Of a DNA stretch of 32,221 nt, positions 1 to 7,326 are shown in pieces. The notes under the pieces are model-generated. The model had not been told where the DNA came from. It made no database searches and saw nothing but the letters and a program-made list of their open reading frames with translations. A program made the translations under genes and the position numbers. This DNA comes from an uncultured Oscillospiraceae bacterium (GTDB lineage: Bacteria > Bacillota > Clostridia > Oscillospirales > Oscillospiraceae), in NCBI GenBank assembly GCA_951801655.1, contig CATONV010000025.1, positions 1 to 32,221 of the forward strand, in the 5' to 3' direction. Every line of letters begins with the position of its first letter. Position 1 is the first letter of the stretch.

Positions 1-895
1 GACCCACAGCCCCCTGGCCGGCGACGTCGATGCCCTCGTAGAGCTGCTGGGCCACTGCCATGGTGCGGGCCGGGGACATGTTCAGCTTGCGGCTGGCCTC
101 CTGCTGGAGGGTGGAGGTGGTAAAGGGGGGCGCGGGCTGGCGGTTTTTCTCCTGCCGGCGGACCTTGGCCACCGACCACTGGCCGGCGGACACCGCGTCG
201 ATAACCGCCTGGGCCTCAGCCTGGCTGCAAAGCTCCATCTTCTTATCCCTGCCGTGGAACTGGGTTTTAAAGGCCCCCAGGTTGGGGGCTACCCTCTCCA
301 GGTCGGCCTCGATGGACCAGTATTCCTGGGGCACAAAGGCGCGGATTTCGTTCTCTCTCTCCACCACCAGCCGGGTGGCCACCGACTGCACCCGTCCGGC
401 GGACAGCCCCCTGCGGATTTTCTTCCACAGCAGCGGGGAGAGCTGATAGCCCACGATCCGGTCCAAAATGCGCCTGGCCTGCTGGGCTTCCACCAGGTTC
501 TGGTCGATGGCCCGCGGGGCGGCAATGGACTGCCTGACCACGTTCTTGGTGATCTCGTTAAAGGTCACCCGGTAGGTCTTGTCGTCGGGGATATGGAGCA
601 GCTCCTTCAGGTGCCAGGAGATGGCCTCCCCCTCCCGGTCAGGGTCGGTGGCCAGATAGACCTTGTCCGACCGCTTGGCCGCCTTCTTCAGGTCGCTGAT
701 GACGTCCTCTTTGCCCTTGATGGGCTGGTAGTCGGGGGTGAAGCCGTTCTCAATGTCCACGCTCAGCTTGCTTTTGGGCAGGTCCCGTACGTGCCCCATA
801 GACGCCTTCACCTCATACCCCGGCCCCAGATACTTGCCGATGGTCTTGGCCTTGGACGGGGATTCTACAATAACTAAGTCTGTTTTATTCGCCAC
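1..895 (-). CDS. topA: DNA topoisomerase I, N-terminal part (runs off the window)
   Basis: Type IA topoisomerase, which relaxes negatively supercoiled DNA through a transient 5'-phosphotyrosine break. About 298 N-terminal residues are present; the C-terminus lies before base 1. The start is a GTG at 893-895 (reads V-A-N-K-T-D-L-V-I-V-E-S-P-S-K-A-K-T), with a GGAGGT ribosome binding site at 905-910. The N-terminal Toprim fold is clear: ESPSKAKTIGKYLG, then LATDPDREGEAISWH with the metal-binding acidic residues, and further on GLSAGRVQSVA, typical of type IA enzymes. The visible sequence stops at LYEGIDVAGQGAVG. In relatives the ITYMRTD motif with the catalytic tyrosine follows at once, so that residue falls just outside the window. 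dprA, the usual upstream neighbour in Firmicutes, lies about 750 bp upstream on the same strand with a regulator module in between. Confidence 0.97.
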   Translation of the reverse strand, partial: MANKTDLVIVESPSKAKTIGKYLGPGYEVKASMGHVRDLPKSKLSVDIENGFTPDYQPIKGKEDVISDLKKAAKRSDKVYLATDPDREGEAISWHLKELLHIPDDKTYRVTFNEITKNVVRQSIAAPRAIDQNLVEAQQARRILDRIVGYQLSPLLWKKIRRGLSAGRVQSVATRLVVERENEIRAFVPQEYWSIEADLERVAPNLGAFKTQFHGRDKKMELCSQAEAQAVIDAVSAGQWSVAKVRRQEKNRQPAPPFTTSTLQQEASRKLNMSPARTMAVAQQLYEGIDVAGQGAVG

Positions 896-946
896 TTTGG
901 ATTTACCTCCAGAGATTGATTACTTCTTCATTCCCGCACCCAAAGC

Positions 947-964
947 CCCCCTTGTCAAAGGGGG
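947..964. repeat. Short hairpin resembling the terminal stems of the multi-hairpin repeats
   Basis: CCCCCTT and AAGGGGG pair around a GTCA loop in the gap upstream of topA. It resembles the CCCC-TTT-CA-AAA-GGGG end hairpins of the 180-bp elements at 9331, 29103 and 31341, and may be a decayed end of one. No T-run follows in either direction, so a terminator role is doubtful. Confidence 0.5.
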
Positions 965-1007
965 ACCTCTTCCGCCTGCGGGCGGGCCGTGGGATTGGCA
1001 GAACATC

Positions 1008-1085
1008 TGTAGGGACGGGTATTACCCGCCCGCGATCACGACATACACGGCATCATCATACGGGCGGATGATATCCGCCCCTACA
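1008..1085. repeat. MITE-like inverted repeat element, 78 bp
   Basis: Two 25-bp arms (1008-1032 and 1061-1085) form an imperfect inverted repeat. Both outer ends are TGTAGGG/CCCTACA, and each arm carries a CGGGCGG-type core. The 28-bp interior is not symmetric. The element sits between the stop codon of the XRE gene (1090) and the topA start. It has the form of a non-coding miniature element or REP doublet with no ORF. Its interior holds a 17-bp word (1041-1057) that is repeated exactly inside the neighbouring small gene at 1441-1457. Confidence 0.75.
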
Positions 1086-1089
1086 GGCG

Positions 1090-1320
1090 TTACGATTTTG
1101 GAAGATTGCCGTCGTTTCGCTGGTCGGTGCGTCCCAGCAGATAATCGGTCGTAACACCATAGAAGTCAGCCAGCGCAATCAGAGACTTGAGCTTCGGCTC
1201 ATTTGTTCCATCCTCATAAAATTGATAGGCGCGAAGAGAAATTCCTAAAAGGTCTGCCAATTCTCTCTGATAATACCTGTGTTCGGCACGCAACAGTTTT
1301 AATCTTTCTGCAAGTAACAT
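1090..1320 (-). CDS. XRE-family helix-turn-helix repressor (module 1)
   Basis: 76-aa protein consisting almost entirely of an XRE/Cro-CI HTH domain (about residues 4-60: RLKLLRAEHRYYQRELADLL, then GISLRAYQFYEDGTNEP as the recognition-helix region). It ends with the ADFYGVTTDYLLGRTD tail common in Firmicutes XRE regulators. The start is ATG with an AGGAG site 8 bp upstream. It is divergent from the 86-aa gene at 1395, and the 74-bp gap between them holds a strong promoter for that gene overlapped by an 11-bp inverted repeat. This suggests the protein represses its partner and perhaps itself. A second HTH of the same type at 9117 is paired with a paralogue of the same partner. The family assignment is secure; the target is inferred from the layout. 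Confidence 0.95.
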   Translation of the reverse strand: MLLAERLKLLRAEHRYYQRELADLLGISLRAYQFYEDGTNEPKLKSLIALADFYGVTTDYLLGRTDQRNDGNLPKS

Positions 1321-1332
1321 ATATTATACTCC

Positions 1333-1381
1333 TTGACATGTATCAATAATCGTGTTACTATGTATCAGAAATACATAGTAA
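1333..1381 (+). promoter_or_regulatory. Sigma-A promoter with overlapping palindromic operator, drives the 86-aa gene
   Basis: TTGACA at 1333-1338, 17-bp spacer, TACTAT at 1356-1361. A perfect 11-bp inverted repeat (TTACTATGTAT at 1355-1365 and ATACATAGTAA at 1371-1381, 5-bp spacer) covers the -10 box and the expected transcription start. The word ATGTATCA also occurs at 1338-1345 and 1360-1367, 22 bp apart or about two helical turns. This fits cooperative binding of a dimeric XRE repressor, presumably the divergent gene at 1090-1320. Confidence 0.8.
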
Positions 1382-1394
1382 GGGAGCATTCACT

Positions 1395-1655
1395 ATGACC
1401 GAACTTACCGATACTCTATTTGAATTTCTGTCCAAGCACTACATACACGGCATCATCCAGGACCCGGAGTATGAAAAGGCCGTCGGCTATGCTGAGGCAA
1501 AGCAGGAGCTTCTCAGCAGCCAGCTGGACGAGGAGCAGCGCAGTCTGCTGAAGGGGATGCTGGATGAAATCAGCCTGGCCCACCACATGGAGCAGCGGCG
1601 GCTGTTTCGGGCCACTCTGTCCCTCAGCCGGGAGCTGTCCAGACTGGTGGGCTAA
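1395..1655 (+). CDS. Small helical protein of unknown function, partner of XRE module 1
   Basis: 86 aa, charged, predicted mostly alpha-helical, with no signal peptide or membrane segment. An AAGGGAG site lies just upstream of the ATG at 1395. It aligns without gaps to the product of 8765-9028 at about 40% identity (my count, 34 of 86). Shared features are the N-terminal L-T-x-x-L-x-E-F-L, D-x-E-Y near residue 24, L-D/N-E-x-Q in the middle, and a C-terminal LFxAxLSLxRELxxLVG. The function is not known to me. It may belong to a small clostridial DUF family (DUF6809 comes to mind, unverified). Both copies are divergent from an XRE repressor gene and carry a strong regulated promoter. The TAA stop overlaps the dprA stop on the other strand (dprA ends at 1652). 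Confidence 0.9.
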   Translation: MTELTDTLFEFLSKHYIHGIIQDPEYEKAVGYAEAKQELLSSQLDEEQRSLLKGMLDEISLAHHMEQRRLFRATLSLSRELSRLVG

Positions 1656-2863
1656 CTCTCCAGCTCCACCATGGCATAAAACCTGCGGCCCGGCCTCTCT
1701 TCCACCGCGCCCTCCACCTGAAGCATGGTGAGGGCGGACAGCACCCGCTTGGCGGGAATCTGGGTTTTTTCCACGATCTCGTCGGCCGTGAGGGCCCTTT
1801 GAGCGGCGGCGGCCAAAATGGCCAGCTCGTCATCGGTAAAGCGGGACTTCTGCTGCGCCCTGGGGACACACTCCCGCCTGCGGGCCGGCCTCTCCGGCTT
1901 TTCCGGTGGAGTAGGCTTGTCCTCCACCCGCGTCAGACGGGCCTCCACCACCGACCGGGACAGAGGGGCCGCCCCCGCAAGCTTTATAGGATACAGGTCC
2001 ACAAAGTCCTCTAAAATATCCTCCGCCCTCTCCACCAGCTTGGCCTTGCGGTCGCGAATAAGGCAGTTGGTGCCCCGGGCGCAGCTCTCATCCAGACCGA
2101 TGGGCACGGCATACACCTCCCGGCCCTGCTCCAGGGCGTGATTCACGGTGAGCATGGTGCCGCTCTGGACCTCGCACTCCACGGCCAGCACACCCAGGCA
2201 CAAGCCACTCAGGATTCGATTCCGGGGGTTGAAATGGTCCCCCTTGTGGGGCGTGCCAGGCGGGTACTCCGAGATCAGGGCCCCCGCAGCGGCCACATCC
2301 TCATACAGCCAGCGGCTCTCCTTGGGAAAGACCCGATCCGCCCCGCCCGCCAGCACAGACACCACCGGTTTGCCCGCCTTCAGCGCGCCGGTGACGGCGC
2401 AGGAGTCGATGCCCTCCGCAATGCCAGACACCACCAGCGCCCCCTTGGCAGCCAGCTCCATGGAAAGCCGTTCTGCCCGCTGCCTGCTGCTGACCGCCGG
2501 GTTTCGGGAACCCACCACGGCGATCGCCGCCTCCTCATCAAACAGGAAGGTCTTTCCTTTCACATACAGCACCGCCGGCGGGTCGGCGATCTGCCGCAGC
2601 CGTTGAGGGTAGTCGGCGTCCTGAAAGGTCATAATTCGCATAGACAGCCGGTCGCAGTCCCCCAGAATCCGGTTTGGCAGGTCCAAACTCTTGTCCAACA
2701 GGGCATTCTTCGCAAAGGGCGGCAGAGGAAGCGTCTCATAATCCTCCTTCTCCGCGTAGAAGGCCCTCTCCGGGGTGGTGAAGTGGTCCAGCACCGTCAG
2801 CGCCCCCACCGCGCCCAGCCCCTTCCGACTGGTCAGCCACAGCCAGTATTTCAGTTCCGCCAT
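1652..2863 (-). CDS. dprA: DNA-processing protein DprA (Smf)
   Basis: 403-aa cytoplasmic protein that loads RecA onto incoming single-stranded DNA in natural transformation. It is widely kept even where competence is unproven. The Rossmann-like core shows AVVGSRNP (about residues 115-122), VVSGIAEGID (145-153) and HFNPRNRILSGL (210-221). A C-terminal winged-helix domain occupies about residues 340-400. An N-terminal helical region of about 60 residues precedes the core. I start at the ATG at 2861-2863 (M-A-E-L-K-Y-W-L) behind a GGGGAGGGG site; an in-frame extension of 31 residues is possible but lacks family similarity. topA, the usual next gene, is displaced by the XRE/small-protein module. 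The 3' end overlaps the convergent 86-aa gene by a few bases. Confidence 0.95.
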   Translation of the reverse strand: MAELKYWLWLTSRKGLGAVGALTVLDHFTTPERAFYAEKEDYETLPLPPFAKNALLDKSLDLPNRILGDCDRLSMRIMTFQDADYPQRLRQIADPPAVLYVKGKTFLFDEEAAIAVVGSRNPAVSSRQRAERLSMELAAKGALVVSGIAEGIDSCAVTGALKAGKPVVSVLAGGADRVFPKESRWLYEDVAAAGALISEYPPGTPHKGDHFNPRNRILSGLCLGVLAVECEVQSGTMLTVNHALEQGREVYAVPIGLDESCARGTNCLIRDRKAKLVERAEDILEDFVDLYPIKLAGAAPLSRSVVEARLTRVEDKPTPPEKPERPARRRECVPRAQQKSRFTDDELAILAAAAQRALTADEIVEKTQIPAKRVLSALTMLQVEGAVEERPGRRFYAMVELES

Positions 2864-2918
2864 GTCCCTATCCCCTCCCCGCAGCAATTTTTCTCCCCGC
2901 GGGCAAGGGAAATCCCTC

Positions 2919-2947
2919 TTTACAAACAGCCCGCGCTCGTGTATGGT
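2919..2947 (+). promoter_or_regulatory. Putative sigma-A promoter of the MFS transporter gene
   Basis: TTTACA at 2919-2924 and TATGGT at 2942-2947 with a 17-bp spacer, in the 112-bp divergent gap between dprA and the transporter. The -35 box is good and the -10 box matches four of six positions. Confidence 0.5.
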
Positions 2948-2975
2948 TAATTTCAAACAGTAAAGGAGTGATCAT

Positions 2976-4190
2976 ATGTCTGTCCGCTTCCGCCCCCACC
3001 GGGCCTGGCTGGTCTGCCTGGGCGGGGCGCTGGCCCTGTCCGCCGTGATGGGCCTTGGGGTAAATGTCTTCTCCATCTATCAGCCGGAGATCGTCCGCCT
3101 GGGCGGCTTTACCGACGCCCAGGGCTCCTGGATCACCACCACCCGCAGCCTGTTCATCCTGGCGGCTCTTCTGTGCGTCAACCAGCTGTGCGCCAAATTC
3201 GGGCTTCGGCTTATTATGACCTCAGGCGTTCTCCTCGTAGGCGCCTCCTGCGTCTGCTTCGCCTGCGCGGGCAATTTTTTTATGTACTGCGCCGCTGCCG
3301 CCCTCACCGGAGTCGGTTACTGCTGGGCGGGAATGGTGCCCATCTCCCTGGCCATCGGCCGGTGGTTTCAGACCCGGCGAGGGCTGGCTCTGGGACTGGC
3401 CTCGGCGGGCAGCGGGGTGTCCACCGTTCTCGCCCCCGTGCTTCTCACCCGGATCATGGACCGCTTCGGCATGACCGCCGCCTTTCTTGCGGAAGGGGCC
3501 GTCGTCTTCCTGTGCGCCGTCCTGGTGTGGTGTCTGGTACGGGACCGCCCCGGCGAATCGGGGCCCTACTGCGGCGCCTCCCCCGCTGGAACGTCCTCGC
3601 CCGCACAGGCGCACGCCGGGCTGTCCCAAGGGCAGTGGGCCCTGCTTCTGCTGGCCTCTCTGTTCGTGGGAGCCACCGGCGGGCCGGGCTTCTCCCACCT
3701 GACGATGCTCTACACCTCGTCGGGTTACGACAGCCTCTTTGTGGCTGGCCTGCTGTCCTATCTCGGAGCCATGATCAGCTTGGGCAAGATCCTGTGCGGT
3801 CACGTCTACGACCGGCTGGGCAGCCGGGGCGGCAACCGCTTCGCCTTTGGCACGCTGCTTCTCTCTTTGGCCCTGTGTACCCTGGCCCCCCTGGGTGGAA
3901 CGCTTCTTCCCATCCTGGCCATCACAGCCTTCGGCCTGGGGATGTCCATCACCGCTGTCTCCCCGGCCCGGTGGGCCGCTGACCTGTGCGCCGATTACGA
4001 GGGCAGCGTGCGCACCATCACCGTGGCCTTTACCGCGGGCGTCTTTGTCTTCGGACCTCTGCCCGGTATCCTGGCCGACTGGCTGGACAGCTACGTCCCC
4101 GCCTATGCGGTCTTTTTTTCTCTTCTGCTGGCGGCCTTTCTCATTGTACATTGTCTGTACAGGAGAAGAGAGTCATCTCCCAGAGGATGA
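2976..4190 (+). CDS. Major facilitator superfamily transporter
   Basis: 404-aa integral membrane protein with about 12 hydrophobic segments in two halves separated by a hydrophilic loop near residues 190-215. The first half has GVNVFSIYQPEI after TM1 and the AIGRWFQTRRGLALGLASAGSG stretch after TM4. This looks like the oxalate/formate antiporter-like (OFA) and monocarboxylate branch, but the substrate cannot be read from sequence. AAAGGAG lies just upstream of the ATG at 2976. It is transcribed alone, divergent from dprA. Its last 50 bp overlap the 3' end of the convergent RNA methyltransferase gene, so the two transcripts are antisense to each other there. The C-terminus is short and basic (YRRRESSPRG). 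Confidence 0.92.
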   Translation: MSVRFRPHRAWLVCLGGALALSAVMGLGVNVFSIYQPEIVRLGGFTDAQGSWITTTRSLFILAALLCVNQLCAKFGLRLIMTSGVLLVGASCVCFACAGNFFMYCAAAALTGVGYCWAGMVPISLAIGRWFQTRRGLALGLASAGSGVSTVLAPVLLTRIMDRFGMTAAFLAEGAVVFLCAVLVWCLVRDRPGESGPYCGASPAGTSSPAQAHAGLSQGQWALLLLASLFVGATGGPGFSHLTMLYTSSGYDSLFVAGLLSYLGAMISLGKILCGHVYDRLGSRGGNRFAFGTLLLSLALCTLAPLGGTLLPILAITAFGLGMSITAVSPARWAADLCADYEGSVRTITVAFTAGVFVFGPLPGILADWLDSYVPAYAVFFSLLLAAFLIVHCLYRRRESSPRG

Positions 4191-4917
4191 CGGCGGCAGC
4201 CACGGCGGCGTTCAGCGACTCGCACCGCTCCCGCATGGGGATTTTAATGGTTTTCTCACTCAGGCGGAGCAGCTCCGGGGACACGCCCCGTCCCTCGCTT
4301 CCGATTACAACGGCGCAGCGGCTGAGCCGCGCTGTTTTGATATCGACGGTGTCCTCCCGCAGCGCGGTGGCGTACAGGGGCAGGCCGGACCTCTCCAGCA
4401 GCCCCGACAGATGTTCCGCCTGCGTCTCATACACAGGCAGGCGAAAGCAGGCCCCCATGGTGGCCCGCACCGTCTTGGGGGAGAAGGGGTCGGCGCAGTG
4501 GTTGGTCAGAATCAGGCCGTCCGCCCCCAGGGCGTCGGCGGTGCGCCAGATGGTACCCACGTTGCCCGGGTCCTGAAGGCCGTCCAGCACCAGCCAGCGG
4601 TCCCCTGTCAGCCTCTCCGGGGGAGCAGTGTCCGGCATTTGGGCCAGAAACAGCACCCCCTGGGGAGTTTTGGTGTCACATAGGCTGTTCAGCAGGTCCG
4701 CCGGCACCTCCGCCCGCCACAGACCGTCAAGCCCGGGCGGGTCCACCCCCTGGGCCGTCACCACCGCCTCAATGGGGATTCCCGCTTTCAGGGCTTCGGC
4801 CAGCAGCTTGGGGCCCTCGCCGAAAAAAAGCCCGCTGCTTCGGCGGTACTCCCGGTCCGATGTCAGCTTGCGGATGTGCTTGATGAGCCGGTTGCTCCGG
4901 CTGGTGATAATTTCCAA
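4141..4917 (-). CDS. TrmH/SpoU-family RNA 2'-O-methyltransferase
   Basis: 258-aa SPOUT methyltransferase that transfers a methyl group from SAM to a ribose 2'-OH in rRNA or tRNA. An N-terminal substrate-binding domain (about residues 1-95, with RSSGLFFGEGPKLLAEAL) is followed by the knotted catalytic domain: LDGLQDPGNVGTIWRTADALG, VIGSEGRGVSPELL, and IPMRERCESLNAAVAAAV, the knot that binds SAM. I choose a TTG start at 4915-4917 because AAAGGAGG sits 9 bases upstream and the alignable protein begins there (L-E-I-I-T-S-R-S-N). A longer ATG frame would swallow the promoter at 4951-4979. It resembles RlmB/YsgA-type enzymes; the exact target nucleotide is unknown. It follows dapF but has its own promoter. 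Confidence 0.93.
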   Translation of the reverse strand: MEIITSRSNRLIKHIRKLTSDREYRRSSGLFFGEGPKLLAEALKAGIPIEAVVTAQGVDPPGLDGLWRAEVPADLLNSLCDTKTPQGVLFLAQMPDTAPPERLTGDRWLVLDGLQDPGNVGTIWRTADALGADGLILTNHCADPFSPKTVRATMGACFRLPVYETQAEHLSGLLERSGLPLYATALREDTVDIKTARLSRCAVVIGSEGRGVSPELLRLSEKTIKIPMRERCESLNAAVAAAVILWEMTLFSCTDNVQ

Positions 4918-4950
4918 GGGAGTCCGCCTCCTTTTGGACACGATTCTTAT

Positions 4951-4979
4951 ATAATAAAGGTATCCCTCCCGGTTGTCAA
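4951..4979 (-). promoter_or_regulatory. Sigma-A promoter of the RNA methyltransferase gene
   Basis: On the minus strand, TTGACA (4974-4979), 17-bp spacer, TATTAT (4951-4956), ending about 34 bp before the TTG start. It lies in the short gap after dapF, so the methyltransferase can be expressed independently. Confidence 0.75.
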
Positions 4980-4996
4980 GGAAAGTTTTTTGTCGA

Positions 4997-5785
4997 TCAC
5001 GGGACTTCCCCCTCAAACACCGTCCGGGCGGGGCCGGTCATAAAGACAGTTTCTCCCCTCCTTTCCAGAGTAAGGACTCCCCCGGGGAGGGCAGCCTCCA
5101 CCCTGGAAGAACACCGGTTTTCCCGCAGAGAGGCAGCAAAGCAGGCGCAGGCCCCGGTGCCGCAGGCCAAGGTAACGCCGCTCCCCCTCTCCCACACCCG
5201 CAGGGTAATGTGCTCCCGGTCTGGGCAGGCGGCAAACTCGATGTTTCGCCTCTCTCCCCCCAGAGAGGGGTGGCACTCTAAAACAGGTCCCAGCTTCTCC
5301 AGGTCCACATTCTCCGGGTCGGGACAGAAAATTACCCCGTGGGGGTTGCCCACATCGGCGGGGATCACAGTAAATTTCTCCCCCGCCGCCTCCAAGGCGA
5401 CGGCTGGGAAGACCCGCACCGGCCCCATGTCCACGGTGACCCGGTCCACCTCTTTTCCCAGGATGTGCAGCTCCAGAGACCTGGGACCGGCCCCGGTGTC
5501 GATGGTAAGGCAGGTTTTTCGGGTGAGTCCCTTGTCCCAGACGTACTTGCCTACACACCGGATTCCGTTGCCGCACATGGTCCCCCGGGAGCCGTCGGCG
5601 TTGTACATCTCCATGGCAAAGTCGCCTCCCCGGCCGGGGCAGATGCAGATGATCCCGTCCGCCCCCACTCCAAAGTGCCGATCGGACAGCCGGACAGCCA
5701 TCCCGGGCAGGTCAGGCGGTGTCCCCTCCAGACAGTTGAGGTAAATGTAGTCGTTGCCCAAACCCTCCATTTTGGTAAAGCGCAT
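4997..5785 (-). CDS. dapF: Diaminopimelate epimerase
   Basis: 262-aa PLP-independent racemase that converts LL-diaminopimelate to meso-diaminopimelate, the last shared intermediate of lysine and DAP-type peptidoglycan synthesis. The two catalytic cysteines are present: Cys71 in TMCGNGIRC and Cys208 in LACGTGACA. The N-terminus FTKMEGLGNDY and the GVGADG motif are typical. Length is normal for the family. The ATG at 5785 has a moderate AAAGGGGG site. It is separated from glnA by an inverted repeat element. It supplies the substrate for lysA (7434) and for the DAP-adding MurE encoded at 17820-19307. Confidence 0.97.
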   Translation of the reverse strand: MRFTKMEGLGNDYIYLNCLEGTPPDLPGMAVRLSDRHFGVGADGIICICPGRGGDFAMEMYNADGSRGTMCGNGIRCVGKYVWDKGLTRKTCLTIDTGAGPRSLELHILGKEVDRVTVDMGPVRVFPAVALEAAGEKFTVIPADVGNPHGVIFCPDPENVDLEKLGPVLECHPSLGGERRNIEFAACPDREHITLRVWERGSGVTLACGTGACACFAASLRENRCSSRVEAALPGGVLTLERRGETVFMTGPARTVFEGEVP

Positions 5786-5867
5786 AGGTGATTCCCCCTT
5801 TCGGTGTCAGCCTATGCGGAAATGTACGCAGAAAGACCGGGGACGTATGCCCCGGCCCTTCTGCAAG

Positions 5868-5932
5868 GGCGGCCTGTGGCCGCCCGTATAAAATCCAACG
5901 GTTTTCCCCAAGGCGGGCGGCCACAGGCCGCC
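5868..5932. repeat. REP-doublet type inverted repeat between glnA and dapF
   Basis: Two 19-bp arms (5868-5886 and 5914-5932) are exact reverse complements, separated by 27 bp. Each arm is itself a palindrome (GGCGGCC around a TGT or ACA loop). The outer flanks also pair imperfectly. This is the arrangement of paired REP sequences or a small MITE, and it differs in sequence from the elements at 1008 and 9331. Folded as RNA it may end glnA transcription, but no T-run follows. Confidence 0.8.
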
Positions 5933-5958
5933 TCTGCACAGAGGGGATGAAATATTTC

Positions 5959-7290
5959 TCAATAAATCACCAGATATTTTTCCAGCTCCCAGCTGGATAC
6001 CCGAGTCTGGTACTCCTCCCATTCCCGCAGCTTGCCCTTGACATAATGATCGGCCACGTGCTGACCCAGTACATCCAGAATGAGAGAGTCCTTTTCCATC
6101 TCCTCCAGGGCGTCCTTCAGGGTGTCAGGCAGCGTGTAGATGCCGTTTTTCTCCCTGGTGGCGTCATCCATGGCGTAAATATCGCCTGTAATCTCCGGAG
6201 GAGGAGTGAGATCCCGGGCAATGCCGTCCAGGCCGGCGGCCAGGCAGACGGCCACCGCCAGGTAGGGGTTGCAGGCGGGATCGGGGGAGCGCAGCTCCAC
6301 CCGAGTGGCCTGGCCCCGGGCGGCGGGGATCCGGATGAGGGCCGACCGATTGGAGGCCGACCAAGCCCGGTAGCGGGGGGCCTCATGGCCAGCGCCCAGC
6401 CGCTTGTAGGAGTTGACCAGGGGGTTGGTGACGGCGGTAAATCCCTGAACATGCTCCAGCAGTCCCGCGATGAAGGAGTAGGCCGTTTTAGACAGGCCCC
6501 TTTCGCCGTTGGGGTCACAGAAAACATTTTTTCCGTCTTTGAACAAAGACATGTTCAGATGCATGCCATTGCCGGCGATGTCGTAGATGGGCTTGGGCAT
6601 AAAGGTGGCATGCAGGTGGTTCTTCTGGGCAATGCTCTTGGCGGTGAGCTTAAAGGTCATAATCTTGTCGGCGCCGTCCAGGGCGTTGTTGTACTTAAAG
6701 TCGATCTCGTGCTGGGCCACGGCGCACTCGTGATGGCTGGCCTCGATCTCAAAGCCCATTTTTTCCAGATTCAGGCAGATTTCCTGCCGGGTGGACTCGC
6801 CGTGGTCCAGGGGGCCCAGGTCAAAATAGGCGGCCTCGTCCTTGGTGACGGTGGTAGCCCGACCGTTTTCGTCGGTCTCGAAGAGGAAGAACTCCAGCTC
6901 CGGACCGATGTTGAACACGTCAAAGCCCATAGACTCCGCCCGGCGCAGCACCCGGCGCAGCACGCCCCGGGGGTCGCCCACGAAGGGGGTGCCGTCGGTG
7001 TTGTACACGTCGCAGAACATGCGGGCCACCTTGCCGCCGGCCACCTTCTCCGGAACAATGAGGAAGCTGTCCAGATCGGGATAGAGGCACTGGTCCGACT
7101 CGTGAATCCGGGTAAAGCCCTCGATGGAAGAGCCGTCGAACATGATCTGGTTGTTCACCGCCTTCTCCACCTGGGAAGCGGTAATGGCCACATTCTTCAT
7201 CTGGCCAAAAATATCGGTAAATTGCATCCGGATAAACTCAATTTCCTTCTCCCGGACGATACGGATGATGTCTTCCTTGGAATAGCCCAT
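5959..7290 (-). CDS. glnA: Glutamine synthetase, type I (GSI-alpha)
   Basis: 443-aa dodecameric enzyme that makes glutamine from glutamate, ammonia and ATP. Visible motifs are MFDGSSIEGF near residue 50, ELEFFLFETD (about 131), NPLVNSYKRLGAGHEAP with the flap glutamate, and the ATP-site stretch NRSALIRIPAARG. Arg61 in SIEGFTRIHESD lines up with the Arg62 of Bacillus GlnA involved in feedback inhibition. The C-terminus WELEKYLVIY is of the GSI-alpha kind. The length and lack of the longer GSI-beta form agree with control by feedback rather than adenylylation. The start ATG at 7288-7290 has GAGAGGA upstream; a 22-residue in-frame extension would overlap the promoter and is rejected. It is divergent from lysA. 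Confidence 0.98.
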   Translation of the reverse strand: MGYSKEDIIRIVREKEIEFIRMQFTDIFGQMKNVAITASQVEKAVNNQIMFDGSSIEGFTRIHESDQCLYPDLDSFLIVPEKVAGGKVARMFCDVYNTDGTPFVGDPRGVLRRVLRRAESMGFDVFNIGPELEFFLFETDENGRATTVTKDEAAYFDLGPLDHGESTRQEICLNLEKMGFEIEASHHECAVAQHEIDFKYNNALDGADKIMTFKLTAKSIAQKNHLHATFMPKPIYDIAGNGMHLNMSLFKDGKNVFCDPNGERGLSKTAYSFIAGLLEHVQGFTAVTNPLVNSYKRLGAGHEAPRYRAWSASNRSALIRIPAARGQATRVELRSPDPACNPYLAVAVCLAAGLDGIARDLTPPPEITGDIYAMDDATREKNGIYTLPDTLKDALEEMEKDSLILDVLGQHVADHYVKGKLREWEEYQTRVSSWELEKYLVIY

Positions 7291-7326
7291 AAGCAAAAAT
7301 CCTCTCTTTCCTGAATTTCGGTTCCT

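Noticed and set aside
1090-1655. Classical type II toxin-antitoxin pair
   Set aside because: The genes are divergent rather than a co-directional overlapping pair, and the small protein has no toxin motif I recognise; kept as a regulator/effector module of unknown kind.
2138-2950. 270-codon plus-strand frame opposite dprA
   Set aside because: Shadow of dprA, with no start signal and no similarity.
5788-7314. Long plus-strand open frame of 508 codons opposite glnA
   Set aside because: It is a mirror of glnA in a GC-rich genome, has no ribosome binding site or recognisable domain, and begins inside the REP-like element region.
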